Source of the DNA: a candidate division WOR-3 bacterium
GTDB lineage: Bacteria; SDB-A
Reading direction: 5' to 3'
Assembly: GCA_016926475.1 (NCBI GenBank)
Contig: JAFGON010000022.1
Location: 1-60,033 of the forward strand
Length of the DNA: 60,033 bases
Shown: positions 34,005 through 43,389 of the stretch, one piece after another
Position numbering within the stretch: position 1 is the stretch's first letter
How the letters are laid out: every line of letters begins with the position of its first letter
Notes under the pieces: generated by a model
The model's database searches: none
What the model was told of the DNA's origin: nothing
The model's input: the letters and a program-made list of their open reading frames with translations, nothing else
Position numbers and translations under genes: made by a program

Positions 34005-35819
34005 TCATTCGCTATGTTGGCAGGTTTTCAACTTCTTGATCTCCACCATAAGAGAAAAAATATCCGATGGAGAAACGTCCGGCAGTCTTTGGGCTTGGCC
34101 TAAATTGATGGGTTTTACCTTGGACAGCATCTCTTTGGCGGAGTTCGACACATTTTTGACCTTGGAGAATTCAATTTCACTCGGAATAGATATATTTTCG
34201 TATTGCTTCATCTTGGTAGCTTCTTCTGCTTGACGTTGCAAATAACCATCGTAGATGATTTCCGACTCCAACCTCTCGACAATATAATCCCATTCCTTCT
34301 CGGAAAGGTTCTTTTTCACATCGGCGACAAAACTGATTTCAGATGTTTTTTTTGTACCCGCTTTTACCGCGTTTAGAAGCCTTTCCTCCCTCAGCCGCGT
34401 CATAATTCCGTTTAAAATAATCTCGAGTTTTTCGAAATTCTCAATTATCGGCTTTTCGACAAGACGGTATTTTTTTGAGACGCTTGAAAGTCGCTGCCAT
34501 GCATTGTCCCTTCTCAAAAGAAGTCTGAATTCAGACCGCGAAGTGAAGAGCCTGTAAGGCTCATTGACGCCTCTGCTGACCAGATCGTCTATCATAACTC
34601 CGATGTAGGCCTCTTCCCTGCCCAAAACGAGTTTCTCCCGTCCTGTCGCGTGGCAAGCGGCGTTTATACCAGCCACTATCCCCTGTCCTGCCGCCTCTTC
34701 ATATCCTGAAGTCCCGTTCAACTGTCCGGCCGCGAAAAGACCCGAGATGATTTTAGTCTCCAGCGTCGGGTGAAGATTCGTCGGTTGAAGGTAATCGTAT
34801 TCAACAGCGTAACCGGGGACGACTATTGTGGCGTCTTTAAGCCCCGAAATTGTCTTGAGTACATCCTGTTGAACGTCCATAGGCAGCGAGGTGGCGAATC
34901 CGGAGAGGTATTTCAAATCATCGTCGAGACCTTCGGGCTCCACGTATATCGGATGCCCTCCCCTGTCTCCAAACCGCATGACTTTGTCCTCTATGGAAGG
35001 ACAGTAGGGCGGACCCATACCGGTTATTACACCAGTGAAAATTGGGCTTCTGTTTATGTTTTTTCTTATGACTTCGTGAGAACCCATAGATGTTTTGGTC
35101 GCCCAGCAAGAGACGCGATTTTTTAAACTTTTCCTGTCCGTACCCATGGAAAATGAATATGGAAACTCGTCTCCCTTCTGCTCCGTCATCTCTGAGTAGT
35201 TGATGGTTTTGCCGTCTATTCGCGGGCATGTTCCAGTTTTGAGCCTTTCAAGAGTAAACCCTTTTTTTTTCATGTCCTCGCTCAGAAATTCAGAGGTGTG
35301 GTCTCCTCTTCTTCCTCCCCTGGACTTTTCAAAGCCGGTGTACATAATTCCGTTTAGAAAAGTTCCCGGAGCCAAAACAGCCGCTTTGCATTTGACGGTA
35401 CCTTCAGTTGTCTCGACCGCCCTGATTTCTCCATTCTGAGCGTCAAAAGCCACCGCTTCAGCCTCGTGTATCTTAAGGTTCTTCACGGAGAAAAGCGCTT
35501 TATGCATTTCTTTTATGTAGGTTGCTCTATCCACCTGGATTCTCAGCGCTTTAAGGGCTGGTCCTCTCCCCGGCCTCAGTGTTCTGAATTGTATCCCCGC
35601 TCGGTCGGCTATAAAACCTATTACCCCCCCGAGAGCGTCTATTTCGTGGACAAGGTGGCTTTTTGCCTGCCCTCCGACGGCGGGATTGCAGGACATGTGA
35701 CCGATGCTTTCCACCTTTGCAGTGATGAGCATTACATCATCGGCAATTTTCGAAGCCGCGTAAGCCGCTTCGCATCCGGCGTGCCCTCCTCCTATGACTA
35801 CAACTTGAGTTTCCAACAT
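34005..35819 (-). CDS. mnmG: tRNA uridine-5-carboxymethylaminomethyl synthesis enzyme MnmG (GidA)
   Basis: With MnmE it modifies U34 of tRNAs to cmnm5U, using FAD. 604 residues, slightly short of the usual 620. '[14 protein letters not shown]' near the N-terminus is the FAD motif; '[26 protein letters not shown]' and '[21 protein letters not shown]' (given in part) are family blocks; '[21 protein letters not shown]' binds the flavin. The C-terminal helical domain for MnmE and tRNA contact is present. MnmE is not in this window. It lies 11 bases after hisS. Confidence 0.96.
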   Translation of the reverse strand: MLETQVVVIGGGHAGCEAAYAASKIADDVMLITAKVESIGHMSCNPAVGGQAKSHLVHEIDALGGVIGFIADRAGIQFRTLRPGRGPALKALRIQVDRATYIKEMHKALFSVKNLKIHEAEAVAFDAQNGEIRAVETTEGTVKCKAAVLAPGTFLNGIMYTGFEKSRGGRRGDHTSEFLSEDMKKKGFTLERLKTGTCPRIDGKTINYSEMTEQKGDEFPYSFSMGTDRKSLKNRVSCWATKTSMGSHEVIRKNINRSPIFTGVITGMGPPYCPSIEDKVMRFGDRGGHPIYVEPEGLDDDLKYLSGFATSLPMDVQQDVLKTISGLKDATIVVPGYAVEYDYLQPTNLHPTLETKIISGLFAAGQLNGTSGYEEAAGQGIVAGINAACHATGREKLVLGREEAYIGVMIDDLVSRGVNEPYRLFTSRSEFRLLLRRDNAWQRLSSVSKKYRLVEKPIIENFEKLEIILNGIMTRLREERLLNAVKAGTKKTSEISFVADVKKNLSEKEWDYIVERLESEIIYDGYLQRQAEEATKMKQYENISIPSEIEFSKVKNVSNSAKEMLSKVKPINLGQAQRLPDVSPSDIFSLMVEIKKLKTCQHSE

Positions 35820-35830
35820 GCTTGAGAAAA

Positions 35831-37093
35831 TTAAAAAACTGCCGGAAATTCTCCAACGGAGACAGTTCTTTCTTCCTGGGTTTTCATGTTTTTGACCTTT
35901 ATCATTCCATTTTGAAATTCATCAGGAAACAAAACCGCGCAAAAACGGGCTCCTTTTTTGGCCCCTTCAGAGAGAGCGGATTTTATTTTTCTGCATTTAA
36001 AATCCAAATCGGCGGACATGTTTTCGCGCCTGGCCGCGAGAGCCAATTCAAAACCAGACCTAAGGCGGTTTTTCTCAAGAGGGATGATATAAAAATCCAG
36101 TTCAGATCCATTTTGTATAAGCTTTCCCATTTCTTCGAGAATGTCCATGATAACCACGTCTCCAAATCCAAAACCGACTCCCGACAAAGGCTTTCCTCCT
36201 ATTTTCTCGAGAAGCCCGTCGTATCTGCCACCTCCGGCTATAGCTCTGGAATGGCCGGCTCGTGAGTACATCTCAAAAACGATTCCAGTGTAGTAAGAAA
36301 GCCCTCTTACAACCGATGGATCCAAAACCACATAATCCTTGTAGTCACCGAGGTTTTCGATTAGTGACTCGACTTCAGCGGTATTTTCATTTTCTCCCAA
36401 AACGCTTTTCAACCCTTCTGTCTCGCAAGCTCTATAAAGCTCCAGGATTTTTTCCGGCACGGCCTTTTTGGCCGTAGCTTTTCCCAGCATTTCTAAAAGT
36501 TCCGGTTCTGAAACCTTGTCTTTTTTATCTATTACAATCATCGCTGGAGGCAAAAGTCCATCGTCAAGCCCGGCTTTTTTAAGAATGTCTTCGACAACTT
36601 TTCTGCTGTTCAACTTTACAACAAACTCATCTTTGTCCAAGCCGAGTTTTAAAACCGCCGCAACGAGCATAGAAATGATTTCAGCTTCCGCCGTTATATC
36701 ATGAACGCCCAAGATGTCGGCGTTCCACTGGTAATGCTCTCTTTTCCTCCCTTTGGTCATTCTCTCGTACCTGAAGCATTGGGCTATCGTGAACCATTTT
36801 ATAGGTATCTGCAGCGCGTTCTGCTTCGCGGCAATCATTCTCGCAAGCGAAGGGGTCATCTCCGCTCTAAGAGCCAGATCCCTGCCCGATTTGTCTTTGA
36901 AAGAATACAGCTGTTCCGATATCTCCTCTCCGGCTTTTCTCGTGAGAAGTTCTAAGTTTTCGACGACAGGAGCGTCATAAGGATCAAATCCCCAGAGTTG
37001 AGAGACCTCTCTCCATACAGAAAAAAGCCATTCCCTTTTTTTCATCTCTTCGGGATAGAAATCTCTCATCCCTCTGACAGGATTCAGATTCAT
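35831..37093 (-). CDS. hisS: Histidine-tRNA ligase
   Basis: Charges tRNA-His; class II synthetase of 420 residues. Motif 1 region '[11 protein letters not shown]', motif 2 '[24 protein letters not shown]' (given in part), and the histidine-binding '[13 protein letters not shown]' followed by motif 3 '[28 protein letters not shown]' are all present. A short anticodon-binding domain ends the protein. It lies one base after the small outer-membrane-like protein gene and 11 before mnmG. Confidence 0.96.
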   Translation of the reverse strand: MNLNPVRGMRDFYPEEMKKREWLFSVWREVSQLWGFDPYDAPVVENLELLTRKAGEEISEQLYSFKDKSGRDLALRAEMTPSLARMIAAKQNALQIPIKWFTIAQCFRYERMTKGRKREHYQWNADILGVHDITAEAEIISMLVAAVLKLGLDKDEFVVKLNSRKVVEDILKKAGLDDGLLPPAMIVIDKKDKVSEPELLEMLGKATAKKAVPEKILELYRACETEGLKSVLGENENTAEVESLIENLGDYKDYVVLDPSVVRGLSYYTGIVFEMYSRAGHSRAIAGGGRYDGLLEKIGGKPLSGVGFGFGDVVIMDILEEMGKLIQNGSELDFYIIPLEKNRLRSGFELALAARRENMSADLDFKCRKIKSALSEGAKKGARFCAVLFPDEFQNGMIKVKNMKTQEERTVSVGEFPAVF

Positions 37094-37094
37094 G

Positions 37095-37607
37095 TCAAAA
37101 ACCTATCTCCATTTCTCCGGTTATCCCTCCGCCAAACTGCCATAAAATTTCCGATGATTCGTTCACATCCGGAACTACAGCTCTGGCTGTGAAGTTCACT
37201 CCAAAATTCTGGGACACCGCGTAGTTCAAATCCCCAAGAGCTTGCAAACCGAGGGTTCCCTCGTCTTCGTCGTTTTCCAAAGAAGTTTGAGTCTGATAAT
37301 AACCGAGACCTCCTCCTACTCCAATTTGAAAACCCGTTTTTAAATCGGGATGAAAAACCGCGTCCAGTGTTCCTCTTCTGTGATTATAGTCGACGGTGTC
37401 CTCCGACCAGGTTGAATAAGCTCCTGTCCCCCTCAGCGAAAAGATTGATGAAACGTAGTATTCCGCCCAAGTCTCTACAAGCGGAGCGTAATTGGCGTCT
37501 CCCGGCGGATCCCAAAGAGACACGGTAGTCCCGAATCTTAAAAGAGGGGAAGCGCCGAGTGAAGAAAAAACCGCCATAAATGTAATTGAGAAAACAAAGA
37601 TTTTCAT
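37095..37607 (-). CDS. Small outer-membrane beta-barrel-like protein
   Basis: 170 residues. Residues 1-19 form a signal peptide ('AVFSSLGAS'). The remainder alternates hydrophobic and polar residues in short strands ('YYVSSIFSLRGTGAYSTW', 'GFQIGVGGGLGYYQTQ', 'LGLQALGDLNYAV', 'NFGVNFTARAVV') and ends in Phe ('EMEIGF'), as expected for an eight-strand-type barrel recognised by BamA. No specific family was recognised. The promoter upstream of the next gene probably drives it too. Confidence 0.7.
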   Translation of the reverse strand: MKIFVFSITFMAVFSSLGASPLLRFGTTVSLWDPPGDANYAPLVETWAEYYVSSIFSLRGTGAYSTWSEDTVDYNHRRGTLDAVFHPDLKTGFQIGVGGGLGYYQTQTSLENDEDEGTLGLQALGDLNYAVSQNFGVNFTARAVVPDVNESSEILWQFGGGITGEMEIGF

Positions 37608-37621
37608 TTTTATGCCTTTTT

Positions 37622-38044
37622 TTATTGGTTGACTGGAGGAGGAGGCGGCGGTGTTTGAGTTGGCTGCTGCTGCAGATAGATGTTTGTCCCCTGTCCGGTT
37701 TGGCTGTTTTGCACCCTTCCATAAAGCCTCATTTTCATCTCTTCAAGTTCCCTTTCTATAGGCCATTTAGAAAAAGCGAGAACGAGCGCAAAAATCATAA
37801 GCACCAAATGACCAATCCCCGGCAGCAAGATGAACAAGCTGAAAGCGCCGGAGTATCCTGTCTTGTCGAAAATTCTCCAGAGCACAATTATCTGGAATAC
37901 AAAAACGCCGATGAATACAAGGCCTAATACTATTATCCATATGATGCCGAGAGCCATGAATGTCCCAGCGATGCCTTCCGCCTCGTAGTTCTGAGAGCTT
38001 GTCGAGGAATACTGAGACAGAAGAGAACTCAACAGAAGATGCAT
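37622..38044 (-). CDS. Small membrane protein with proline-rich tail
   Basis: 140 residues, with ATG at 38044 after AAAAGGAGG. Two or three hydrophobic segments (about 27-55 and 68-92) flank 'VLWRIFDKTGYSGAF', a pattern seen in DUF5684-like small membrane proteins. A charged stretch follows ('WPIERELEEMKMRL'). The C-terminus is glutamine- and proline-rich (six consecutive prolines). The function is unknown. Confidence 0.65.
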   Translation of the reverse strand: MHLLLSSLLSQYSSTSSQNYEAEGIAGTFMALGIIWIIVLGLVFIGVFVFQIIVLWRIFDKTGYSGAFSLFILLPGIGHLVLMIFALVLAFSKWPIERELEEMKMRLYGRVQNSQTGQGTNIYLQQQPTQTPPPPPPVNQ

Positions 38045-38084
38045 AGAACCTCCTTTTACAGTCCTGTCGTTCGGTTAAAACTTT

Positions 38085-38114
38085 ATATTATCCTCTACTG
38101 TTGATTAAAGGCAA
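38085..38114 (-). promoter_or_regulatory. Promoter for small membrane protein gene and hisS-mnmG
   Basis: Minus strand TTGCCT (38109-38114), 18-base spacer, TAATAT (38085-38090), about 45 bases before the ATG at 38044. Confidence 0.5.
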
Positions 38115-38157
38115 GATTATTAAGGAAATTTTTAGAATCAGGATTGGGACGGCTCTT

Positions 38158-38565
38158 TTAGTTTTGGTCGAGGTTCTTTTTTTTAAGCTCTTTTTGTTTT
38201 TTTCCTATCACGGCTATGTGAAAAATAACGCATTCAAAAAAGTCCGATATATTTTCGTCAAAATAGTCTTGCGCGCCCATGACACGGGACAAGATTCCGC
38301 AAAAAACTATTTTTGTGACGAGATCAACTCCTTTTTTGAAAAGGTTCTCCGGCATTTGACAAATCGCCTCGGCTAAAGAATAAGATTGAGCGTGAAAATC
38401 TTCGTAAATTCTTATCTTGGTCTCGGTTAAAAGCTCAATGTTTTTTAAACTCGCGTCGCAAAGAGACTGAAGTTTCTTGCCCATTGAACTTCTCGCTTTA
38501 ATGAAGTCCTCGGAATCTAGGTAATCTCCGAACTCGTCGTTGAAAAAATCCGAATAATCTCTCAT
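38158..38565 (-). CDS. Hypothetical acidic protein, probably leaderless
   Basis: 135 residues, not recognised. The N-terminal half is acidic and helical ('RDYSDFFNDEFGDYLDSEDF'), the middle is amphipathic, and one moderately hydrophobic stretch lies near 83-95 and another near 112-121. The tail is lysine-rich ('KKQKELKKKNLDQN'). There is no ribosome site, but a -10 element ends six bases before the ATG, so transcription could begin at the start codon itself. A shorter opposite-strand frame here (38101-38376) has no supporting signals. Coding status is likely, not certain. Confidence 0.55.
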   Translation of the reverse strand: MRDYSDFFNDEFGDYLDSEDFIKARSSMGKKLQSLCDASLKNIELLTETKIRIYEDFHAQSYSLAEAICQMPENLFKKGVDLVTKIVFCGILSRVMGAQDYFDENISDFFECVIFHIAVIGKKQKELKKKNLDQN

Positions 38566-38571
38566 AAATGA

Positions 38572-38599
38572 ATTTTACCAGATTACCCGGAAAACTCAA
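38572..38599 (-). promoter_or_regulatory. Promoter giving a leaderless transcript
   Basis: Minus strand TTGAGT (38594-38599), 16-base spacer, TGG-extended TAAAAT (38572-38577). Six bases separate the -10 from the ATG at 38565. Confidence 0.5.
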
Positions 38600-38609
38600 C
38601 AAAAAAAAC

Positions 38610-38638
38610 TTTACTCACACCTTTAACTTAAGTATAAT
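38610..38638 (+). promoter_or_regulatory. Promoter for the GT9/LPS-core gene run
   Basis: TTTACT (38610-38615), 17-base spacer, perfect TATAAT (38633-38638). An AAGGAG site and a TTG start at 38674 follow. Confidence 0.65.
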
Positions 38639-38673
38639 CTAAATCGACACTTCAGCTAATTTAAGGAGTTTGT

Positions 38674-39051
38674 TTGGAAGAAAATTCACAGGCGGTTAAA
38701 CCTACCTTCAGAAGTTTTTTTTGGTCGAAGACAGCTGCTACTTTAGAGATAATCATAGGGGCTTTGCTGTGCTTTTTTCCTTTGTCTGTGATTCTCGGGA
38801 TTTTTTTGATAATCTCAGGGTCTCACCTTTACTCGATTTCCAATTCTTTTTCCCGTTCTGAAAACGAAATTTCAATGGTTGGAGAAACGCAAAAATACTA
38901 TAAATACAAAACTGTCGTTTATTCGTTGATATTGCTTTTTTTCATCGGCGTGGTTTCTCTTCTAATAATGTTTTTCAGCGCCATGGCCGGCGCGTTTTCC
39001 GGCGCTTCTTACGCATATACTTCTGACATGCATAATTTCTGGCAGTTTTAA
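38674..39051 (+). CDS. DUF5362-like small membrane protein
   Basis: 125 residues. Two long hydrophobic segments (about 23-52 and 82-112) with 'KYYKYKTVVYSLILLFFIGV' between them resemble DUF5362 proteins. The start is TTG at 38674 after AAGGAG; no ATG precedes the first helix. The TAATG at 39049-39053 overlaps the stop with the next start. The role is unknown; it opens a run of LPS-core genes. Confidence 0.65.
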   Translation: MEENSQAVKPTFRSFFWSKTAATLEIIIGALLCFFPLSVILGIFLIISGSHLYSISNSFSRSENEISMVGETQKYYKYKTVVYSLILLFFIGVVSLLIMFFSAMAGAFSGASYAYTSDMHNFWQF

Positions 39052-40031
39052 TGAGGTTTGTCGCGCTCAGGTATGGACAACTCGGCGACGTAGTTCTGTT
39101 GTCGTCTCTTATAGAGTCAATATCCAAAATTGAAAACTCCGAATTTTTTCTCGGGACAAGAGAAATTTATTCGAACCTGTTCAGAGACGATCCAAGGGTC
39201 AAAGGGATGTTTTTTTTAAAAGACGATTCTCCCCGTTCTATACTGAAACACGCCCATGAAATCAAAATGGCCAAGCCCGACGTGACCATAGACGCCCACC
39301 TGAAGACAAGAACTCTTCTTCTTTCACTTTTGATCGGCGCTAAAACAGTTCGGTATGACTCGAGAAAGAAAGCGAGAAGGCGAATCGTCAAAACCAAGAA
39401 GTTGACCTGCGCCCCTTTTTTTGTCTACAGAGCTTACACTGAGACTCTTTTAAAGCTCGGTTTCGAAAATGGCATCCTTTCGCCTCCAAAAATCATAGTG
39501 GGTGAAAAGTCTCTAAAAAAAGCGCGTGAAATTATTGGTAAAGGGAAAACAGTTGCCATTCATCTGAATTCTTCATACAAATCCAAAATACCCGACGTGG
39601 AAAAGATGTCTGAGCTGTCAGAAGAGTTGGCTCTCATGGGTTATAAAAGAATCCTCTTAGGACCTGAAGATTCAATGCAAATACCGGCAGACATTAATCT
39701 GCTCGGCAAGACAGGTGATCTTTCTTTTCTTGCAGCCCTGTTGAAAACTTCTTCGGTTTTAGTGACAAACGATTCGGGACCTCTTCATCTGGCTGAAGCC
39801 GTCGGCACTCCAGTCGCGGCTATTTTCTGTTCTACTTCTCCCGCTTTCGGTTTCATGCCTTGGAAAAAAGAATCTTTTTATACTGCTCCAGAAATCAATT
39901 GCCATCCCTGCACTCTTCACGGAACCGATTTTTGCCGGAGAGGGGATTTTTTCTGCACAAAGTATTTCACGCCAAAATCAATCGCCGAAAAAGTGAGCTC
40001 TATCTTTGAAAACCGCTTTGTATCTGCCTAA
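39051..40031 (+). CDS. Glycosyltransferase family 9 (heptosyltransferase-like)
   Basis: 326 residues, GT-B fold. The N-terminus 'RYGQLGDVVLLSSLIESISK' is the GT9 acceptor-domain signature. 'SVLVTNDSGPLHLAEAVGTPVAAIFCSTSP' (given in part) is the ADP-heptose-binding block. GT9 enzymes add heptose to the LPS inner core at the inner membrane. A cysteine-rich segment near the C-terminus ('CHPCTLHGTDFCRRGDFFC') resembles that in WaaC/WaaF-type proteins. It overlaps the next GT9 gene by 26 bases. Confidence 0.85.
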   Translation: MRFVALRYGQLGDVVLLSSLIESISKIENSEFFLGTREIYSNLFRDDPRVKGMFFLKDDSPRSILKHAHEIKMAKPDVTIDAHLKTRTLLLSLLIGAKTVRYDSRKKARRRIVKTKKLTCAPFFVYRAYTETLLKLGFENGILSPPKIIVGEKSLKKAREIIGKGKTVAIHLNSSYKSKIPDVEKMSELSEELALMGYKRILLGPEDSMQIPADINLLGKTGDLSFLAALLKTSSVLVTNDSGPLHLAEAVGTPVAAIFCSTSPAFGFMPWKKESFYTAPEINCHPCTLHGTDFCRRGDFFCTKYFTPKSIAEKVSSIFENRFVSA

Positions 40032-40992
40032 CCACCTTGGAGATTCTGTCATAGCTTCATCGATAATCCCCTGGATAAAAAGCGAGAGGGGTTCTGAACA
40101 GATAATTTTAATTGGAAATAAATACTTGGAAGGTATTTTCAGAGACTTCCCTGGGACGGAAACTTTTATACCGGTTGAAAAGAACCGAAGAGGATTTTTC
40201 AAGGCAGTACACACCCTGAAAAGAGAAAACGTCGACAGATGTTTTATTTTACCAAAATCATTTTCCTCGGCCCTGATAGCCGCTTTAGCTCAAGTCAAAG
40301 CCAGGATAGGATATTGCACCGACAGCAGAGGTTTTCTACTGACCGAAAAGCATCTCCCCGTAGACCCCAAAAAACGTCATCTTAGATTTTATTATTTCAA
40401 ACTTTTCCATAAACACCTCCTAACTCCTCCTCCTGAAAACATTTCATTTTTTACACCGATTCCGAACGAAAAAACAAAAAATGTTCTGGAAAAGCAGAAT
40501 AAATTCATAACTGTTGACACTGGCGCTGTCTATGGTGAAGCAAAAATGTGGGAAGACGTAAAATGGATAGAACTTATAAAACAAATCGAAAACTTCGTCA
40601 AGGTTCTAATCTTGGGGACAAGAGACTTGTCGGCGTGGAAGGGTTGTTTTAAAAACACCCTGAATCTTTCTTCGAAAACAGAAATAAAAGACCTGCCCTA
40701 TATATTGTCAAAATCCTCTCTTCACGTCTCCTGCGATACTGGAAGCATGCATTTAGCAGCCGCGCTGGGCGTGGACACGGTTTCTCTTTTCGGCTCCAGC
40801 TCACCTGTCTGGACTTCACCCTGGGGAAAAGGTCAAGCCATGGTTATTTACAAGCATTTATCGTGCAGTCCCTGCTTTAAAAAAAAATGCCCCAGAGGAG
40901 AACCAATATGCATGAAGGCAATCGAAGTCGATGAAGTTTTGGATTCCATATTGAAAACACTAAAAGTTGATGTATTGCCGGTAAGGGTTTAA
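40006..40992 (+). CDS. Glycosyltransferase family 9 (WaaF-like heptosyltransferase)
   Basis: 328 residues, a second GT9 enzyme. 'LPNHLGDSVIASSIIPWIK' starts the protein and 'CDTGSMHLAAALGVDTVSLFGSSSP' is the donor-binding block, close to ADP-heptose:LPS heptosyltransferase II. A C-terminal cysteine cluster ('CSPCFKKKCPRGEPICM') is also present. The start is a TTG at 40006 inside the end of the previous GT9 gene; no ATG precedes the conserved 'NHLGD'. The paired GT9 genes presumably add successive heptoses. Confidence 0.85.
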   Translation: MKTALYLPNHLGDSVIASSIIPWIKSERGSEQIILIGNKYLEGIFRDFPGTETFIPVEKNRRGFFKAVHTLKRENVDRCFILPKSFSSALIAALAQVKARIGYCTDSRGFLLTEKHLPVDPKKRHLRFYYFKLFHKHLLTPPPENISFFTPIPNEKTKNVLEKQNKFITVDTGAVYGEAKMWEDVKWIELIKQIENFVKVLILGTRDLSAWKGCFKNTLNLSSKTEIKDLPYILSKSSLHVSCDTGSMHLAAALGVDTVSLFGSSSPVWTSPWGKGQAMVIYKHLSCSPCFKKKCPRGEPICMKAIEVDEVLDSILKTLKVDVLPVRV

Positions 40993-41000
40993 AATCAGGC

Positions 41001-41549
41001 ATGGAAAACTCCCGTGGTAAACCGGCAGTGTTTTTGGACAGGGACGGAACGATACTTGAATTGATCCCTTACCTGAAGGATCCCTCTCAGACTGAACTCG
41101 TGGAGGGAGCGAAAGAGGGCATAATCAAGCTCAACCAGAAAGGGATTTTGACGATTGTAGTTAGCAATCAATCCGGCATAGGAAGAGGTTATTATTCTTT
41201 CAAGGAATTGTTTCTCGTCTCTCAAAAAATGGAAGAACTCCTTCACCCGGCGAAAATTGACGGTATTTATTACGACCCTTCATCCCCCGATCATCATTCA
41301 GGTTTCAGAAAACCGGAAAAGGGAATGATAGATTCCGCTTGCGCCTTTTACGGCATCGATCCTGCAAAATCCTGGATAATCGGAGACGATTATTCCGACC
41401 TAATGCTTTCTTTTAAAACCGGTATCCCTTTTATTCTCGTATTGACAGGATACGGTAAAAACGTCAGGTCTCATCTCTCAGAAATGGAAAATAAATTCAC
41501 AACCGCACAAAACCTCTACGAAGCCGTGGATATTGTTTTAAATGGCTGA
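41001..41549 (+). CDS. GmhB-like HAD phosphatase lacking the zinc cysteines
   Basis: 182 residues. HAD motif I 'FLDRDGTI', motif II 'VVSNQSGIGRGYY' and motif IV 'IIGDDYSDLMLS' match D-glycero-D-manno-heptose 1,7-bisphosphate 7-phosphatase, and the GT9/hldD context fits. GmhB and HisB-N normally carry a zinc loop with cysteines before a CRKP motif. Here the loop reads 'DPSSPDHHSGFRKPEKGM': FRKP is kept but all cysteines are gone. It is eight bases after the second GT9 gene and overlaps the next gene by eight. Confidence 0.8.
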   Translation: MENSRGKPAVFLDRDGTILELIPYLKDPSQTELVEGAKEGIIKLNQKGILTIVVSNQSGIGRGYYSFKELFLVSQKMEELLHPAKIDGIYYDPSSPDHHSGFRKPEKGMIDSACAFYGIDPAKSWIIGDDYSDLMLSFKTGIPFILVLTGYGKNVRSHLSEMENKFTTAQNLYEAVDIVLNG

Positions 41550-42120
41550 TCTTGTCAGAGAATTTATAACATCTTATTCCATTCACTTAGGGCTCGCTCT
41601 TGTCACATCCGGAATTTTATCGGCTTTTTACGGCAACATCCTCTTCAAATATTTCGTTTTGGCGATGGGAATAATCATAGGTCTTTTAGTCGGAGCCCTT
41701 GCAGGAGTTTATTTTTCCGAGAGTTATGTCTTGATATTTTCCGTCTCGCTTCTCGGCGCAATAGCATTTTCAGCTGCTTTCTTTTTATACAGGACAGTTT
41801 CGATATTTTTCATCGGAGGTATTTTGCCTTTTTTCGCTCTTTTGCTTCTTTTAAAGACGAATGTTTTATCTGCCGTCATAGTATCCTTCGCTACCGGATT
41901 ATTGACCGTGTTTTTAAGGAGATATCTTCTCTCCGCATGGTTTTCCGTGTTCGGTGCGGTCATGGTATTTTTCGGTTTGCTGATCATGATAAAAGGATCA
42001 ATCGATCCCAGGATCTACGCTGTATCCGCCTTTTTGACAGCTCTTTGCGGTTTCTGGATACAATTCAGAAGAAGAAAAAAGACATCTCAAAAAAAATCGG
42101 ATAAGCCGAATTCCTCATGA
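41542..42120 (+). CDS. Multi-pass membrane protein (DUF4203/TMEM198-like)
   Basis: 192 residues with about seven closely packed hydrophobic segments and a basic tail ('QFRRRKKTSQKKSDK'). The glycine-rich N-terminal half ('GILSAFYGNILFKYFVLAMG', 'GLLVGALAGVYF') resembles DUF4203/TMEM198-type proteins. The substrate and role are unknown. It overlaps gmhB-like by eight bases and converges with ackA, overlapping its 3' end by six bases. Confidence 0.6.
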   Translation: MADLVREFITSYSIHLGLALVTSGILSAFYGNILFKYFVLAMGIIIGLLVGALAGVYFSESYVLIFSVSLLGAIAFSAAFFLYRTVSIFFIGGILPFFALLLLLKTNVLSAVIVSFATGLLTVFLRRYLLSAWFSVFGAVMVFFGLLIMIKGSIDPRIYAVSAFLTALCGFWIQFRRRKKTSQKKSDKPNSS

Positions 42121-43308
42121 GACAATTTTCAATGTCTCTTTGGCTATCATCAGCTCTTCATTGGTCGGAATAGAAAATATTTTCACCGGGCTTCCTTCTT
42201 TGGAAATCTCGGCTATTTTTCCCCTGACTTTGTTTTTCTCATTATCGAGATGAGCTCCCATGCTCTCCAACCCCGCACAGATCCTCTCTCTTATTTCCCA
42301 TCCGTTTTCGCCTATCCCCGCAGTAAAAACAATCGCGTCAACTCTTCCGAGAGTTACAGCGTAAGAACCAATGTATTTCCTCACTCTGTCGGCGAAAATA
42401 TCCAGCGCCAGCTTAGCTCTTTGATCCCCTTTTTCTTCTTCTCTCTCAATATCCCTCATGTCGCTTGAAATTCCCGAGAGTCCGAGAAGACCGCTTTTTT
42501 TATATAGCAGATCTTTTATCTCAGGAGTGGTCATCTTCAATTCTTCTACCATTGAAACCACCACGGCAGGATCTATATCGCCAGCCCTGGTACCCATTAC
42601 AACCCCGCACATCGTGCCGTACCCAAGACTTGTGTCTATGCTCCTGCCTTGTTTTACAGCCGTTATGCTGCACCCGTTCCCGAGGTGACATGTAACCACG
42701 TTTGTCTCTTCTTCTGGTTTTCTCATTATCTCCGCTGCCTTTTGCGCTACGTATTGGTGGCTCGTCCCGTGAAAACCGTATTTCCTTATTCCTCTTTTTT
42801 CGTAGAACTCGTAGGGCAAAGCGTATATGTAGGCTTCTTTGGGCATCGTCTGGTGAAAAGCGGTGTCGAAAACCGCGACGTTAGGAATATCGGGAAGCAA
42901 TTTTCTCGCGGCTTTTATACCGAGGATGTTCGCCGGGTTGTGAAGAGGGGCTAAGTAAGTGGAGTTTTCAAGGGCTTCCATCACAGCATCGTCTATCATA
43001 ACCGAATGTGTGAATTTTTCTCCCCCGTGAACCACCCTGTGTCCAATTGCATCAATTTCCTTGTAATCGCTTATCACGCCATGTTCTTCGTGAAGAAGCA
43101 GTTTCAGCATTATGTCTAAACCCGTTTGATGATCTTTAACGGGGGTTTCCTCCTTGTGCGAAAGAACGCCGTTTTTTTTATGGGTGACGATTCCTACAGG
43201 CAGAGAAACTCTTTCAATCAGACCGGACGCAAGGCACTTTTCATCTTCTGTTTGGATCAACTGGTATTTTATCGAAGAACTGCCGCTGTTTACCACAAGG
43301 ACTTTCAT
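42115..43308 (-). CDS. ackA: Acetate kinase
   Basis: Interconverts acetyl phosphate plus ADP with acetate plus ATP, a substrate-level ATP step in fermenters. 397 residues. 'VVNSGSSSIKYQLI' (4-17), 'HRVVHGGEKF', 'AVFDTAFHQTMP', 'YGFHGTSHQYVA', 'HLGNGCSITAV' and 'FTAGIGENGWEIRE' are diagnostic. No pta is beside it. A GGAGG-type site precedes the ATG. Confidence 0.96.
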   Translation of the reverse strand: MKVLVVNSGSSSIKYQLIQTEDEKCLASGLIERVSLPVGIVTHKKNGVLSHKEETPVKDHQTGLDIMLKLLLHEEHGVISDYKEIDAIGHRVVHGGEKFTHSVMIDDAVMEALENSTYLAPLHNPANILGIKAARKLLPDIPNVAVFDTAFHQTMPKEAYIYALPYEFYEKRGIRKYGFHGTSHQYVAQKAAEIMRKPEEETNVVTCHLGNGCSITAVKQGRSIDTSLGYGTMCGVVMGTRAGDIDPAVVVSMVEELKMTTPEIKDLLYKKSGLLGLSGISSDMRDIEREEEKGDQRAKLALDIFADRVRKYIGSYAVTLGRVDAIVFTAGIGENGWEIRERICAGLESMGAHLDNEKNKVRGKIAEISKEGSPVKIFSIPTNEELMIAKETLKIVS

Positions 43309-43347
43309 TTTTCCTCCGTATTATTAAATAAAAGAAACAACATCGAG

Positions 43348-43375
43348 TTTATATTTTAATTTATTGTCCCGTCAA
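43348..43375 (-). promoter_or_regulatory. Promoter for ackA
   Basis: Minus strand TTGACG (43370-43375), 16-base spacer, TATAAA (43348-43353), in the 81-base gap between ackA and the upstream methyltransferase gene. Confidence 0.5.
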
Positions 43376-43389
43376 ATCAAACAAAATTT

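Noticed and set aside
38101-38376. Plus-strand frame of 91 residues opposite the unknown acidic protein
   Set aside because: Shorter, no promoter or ribosome site; the minus-strand frame has both length and a well-placed promoter.
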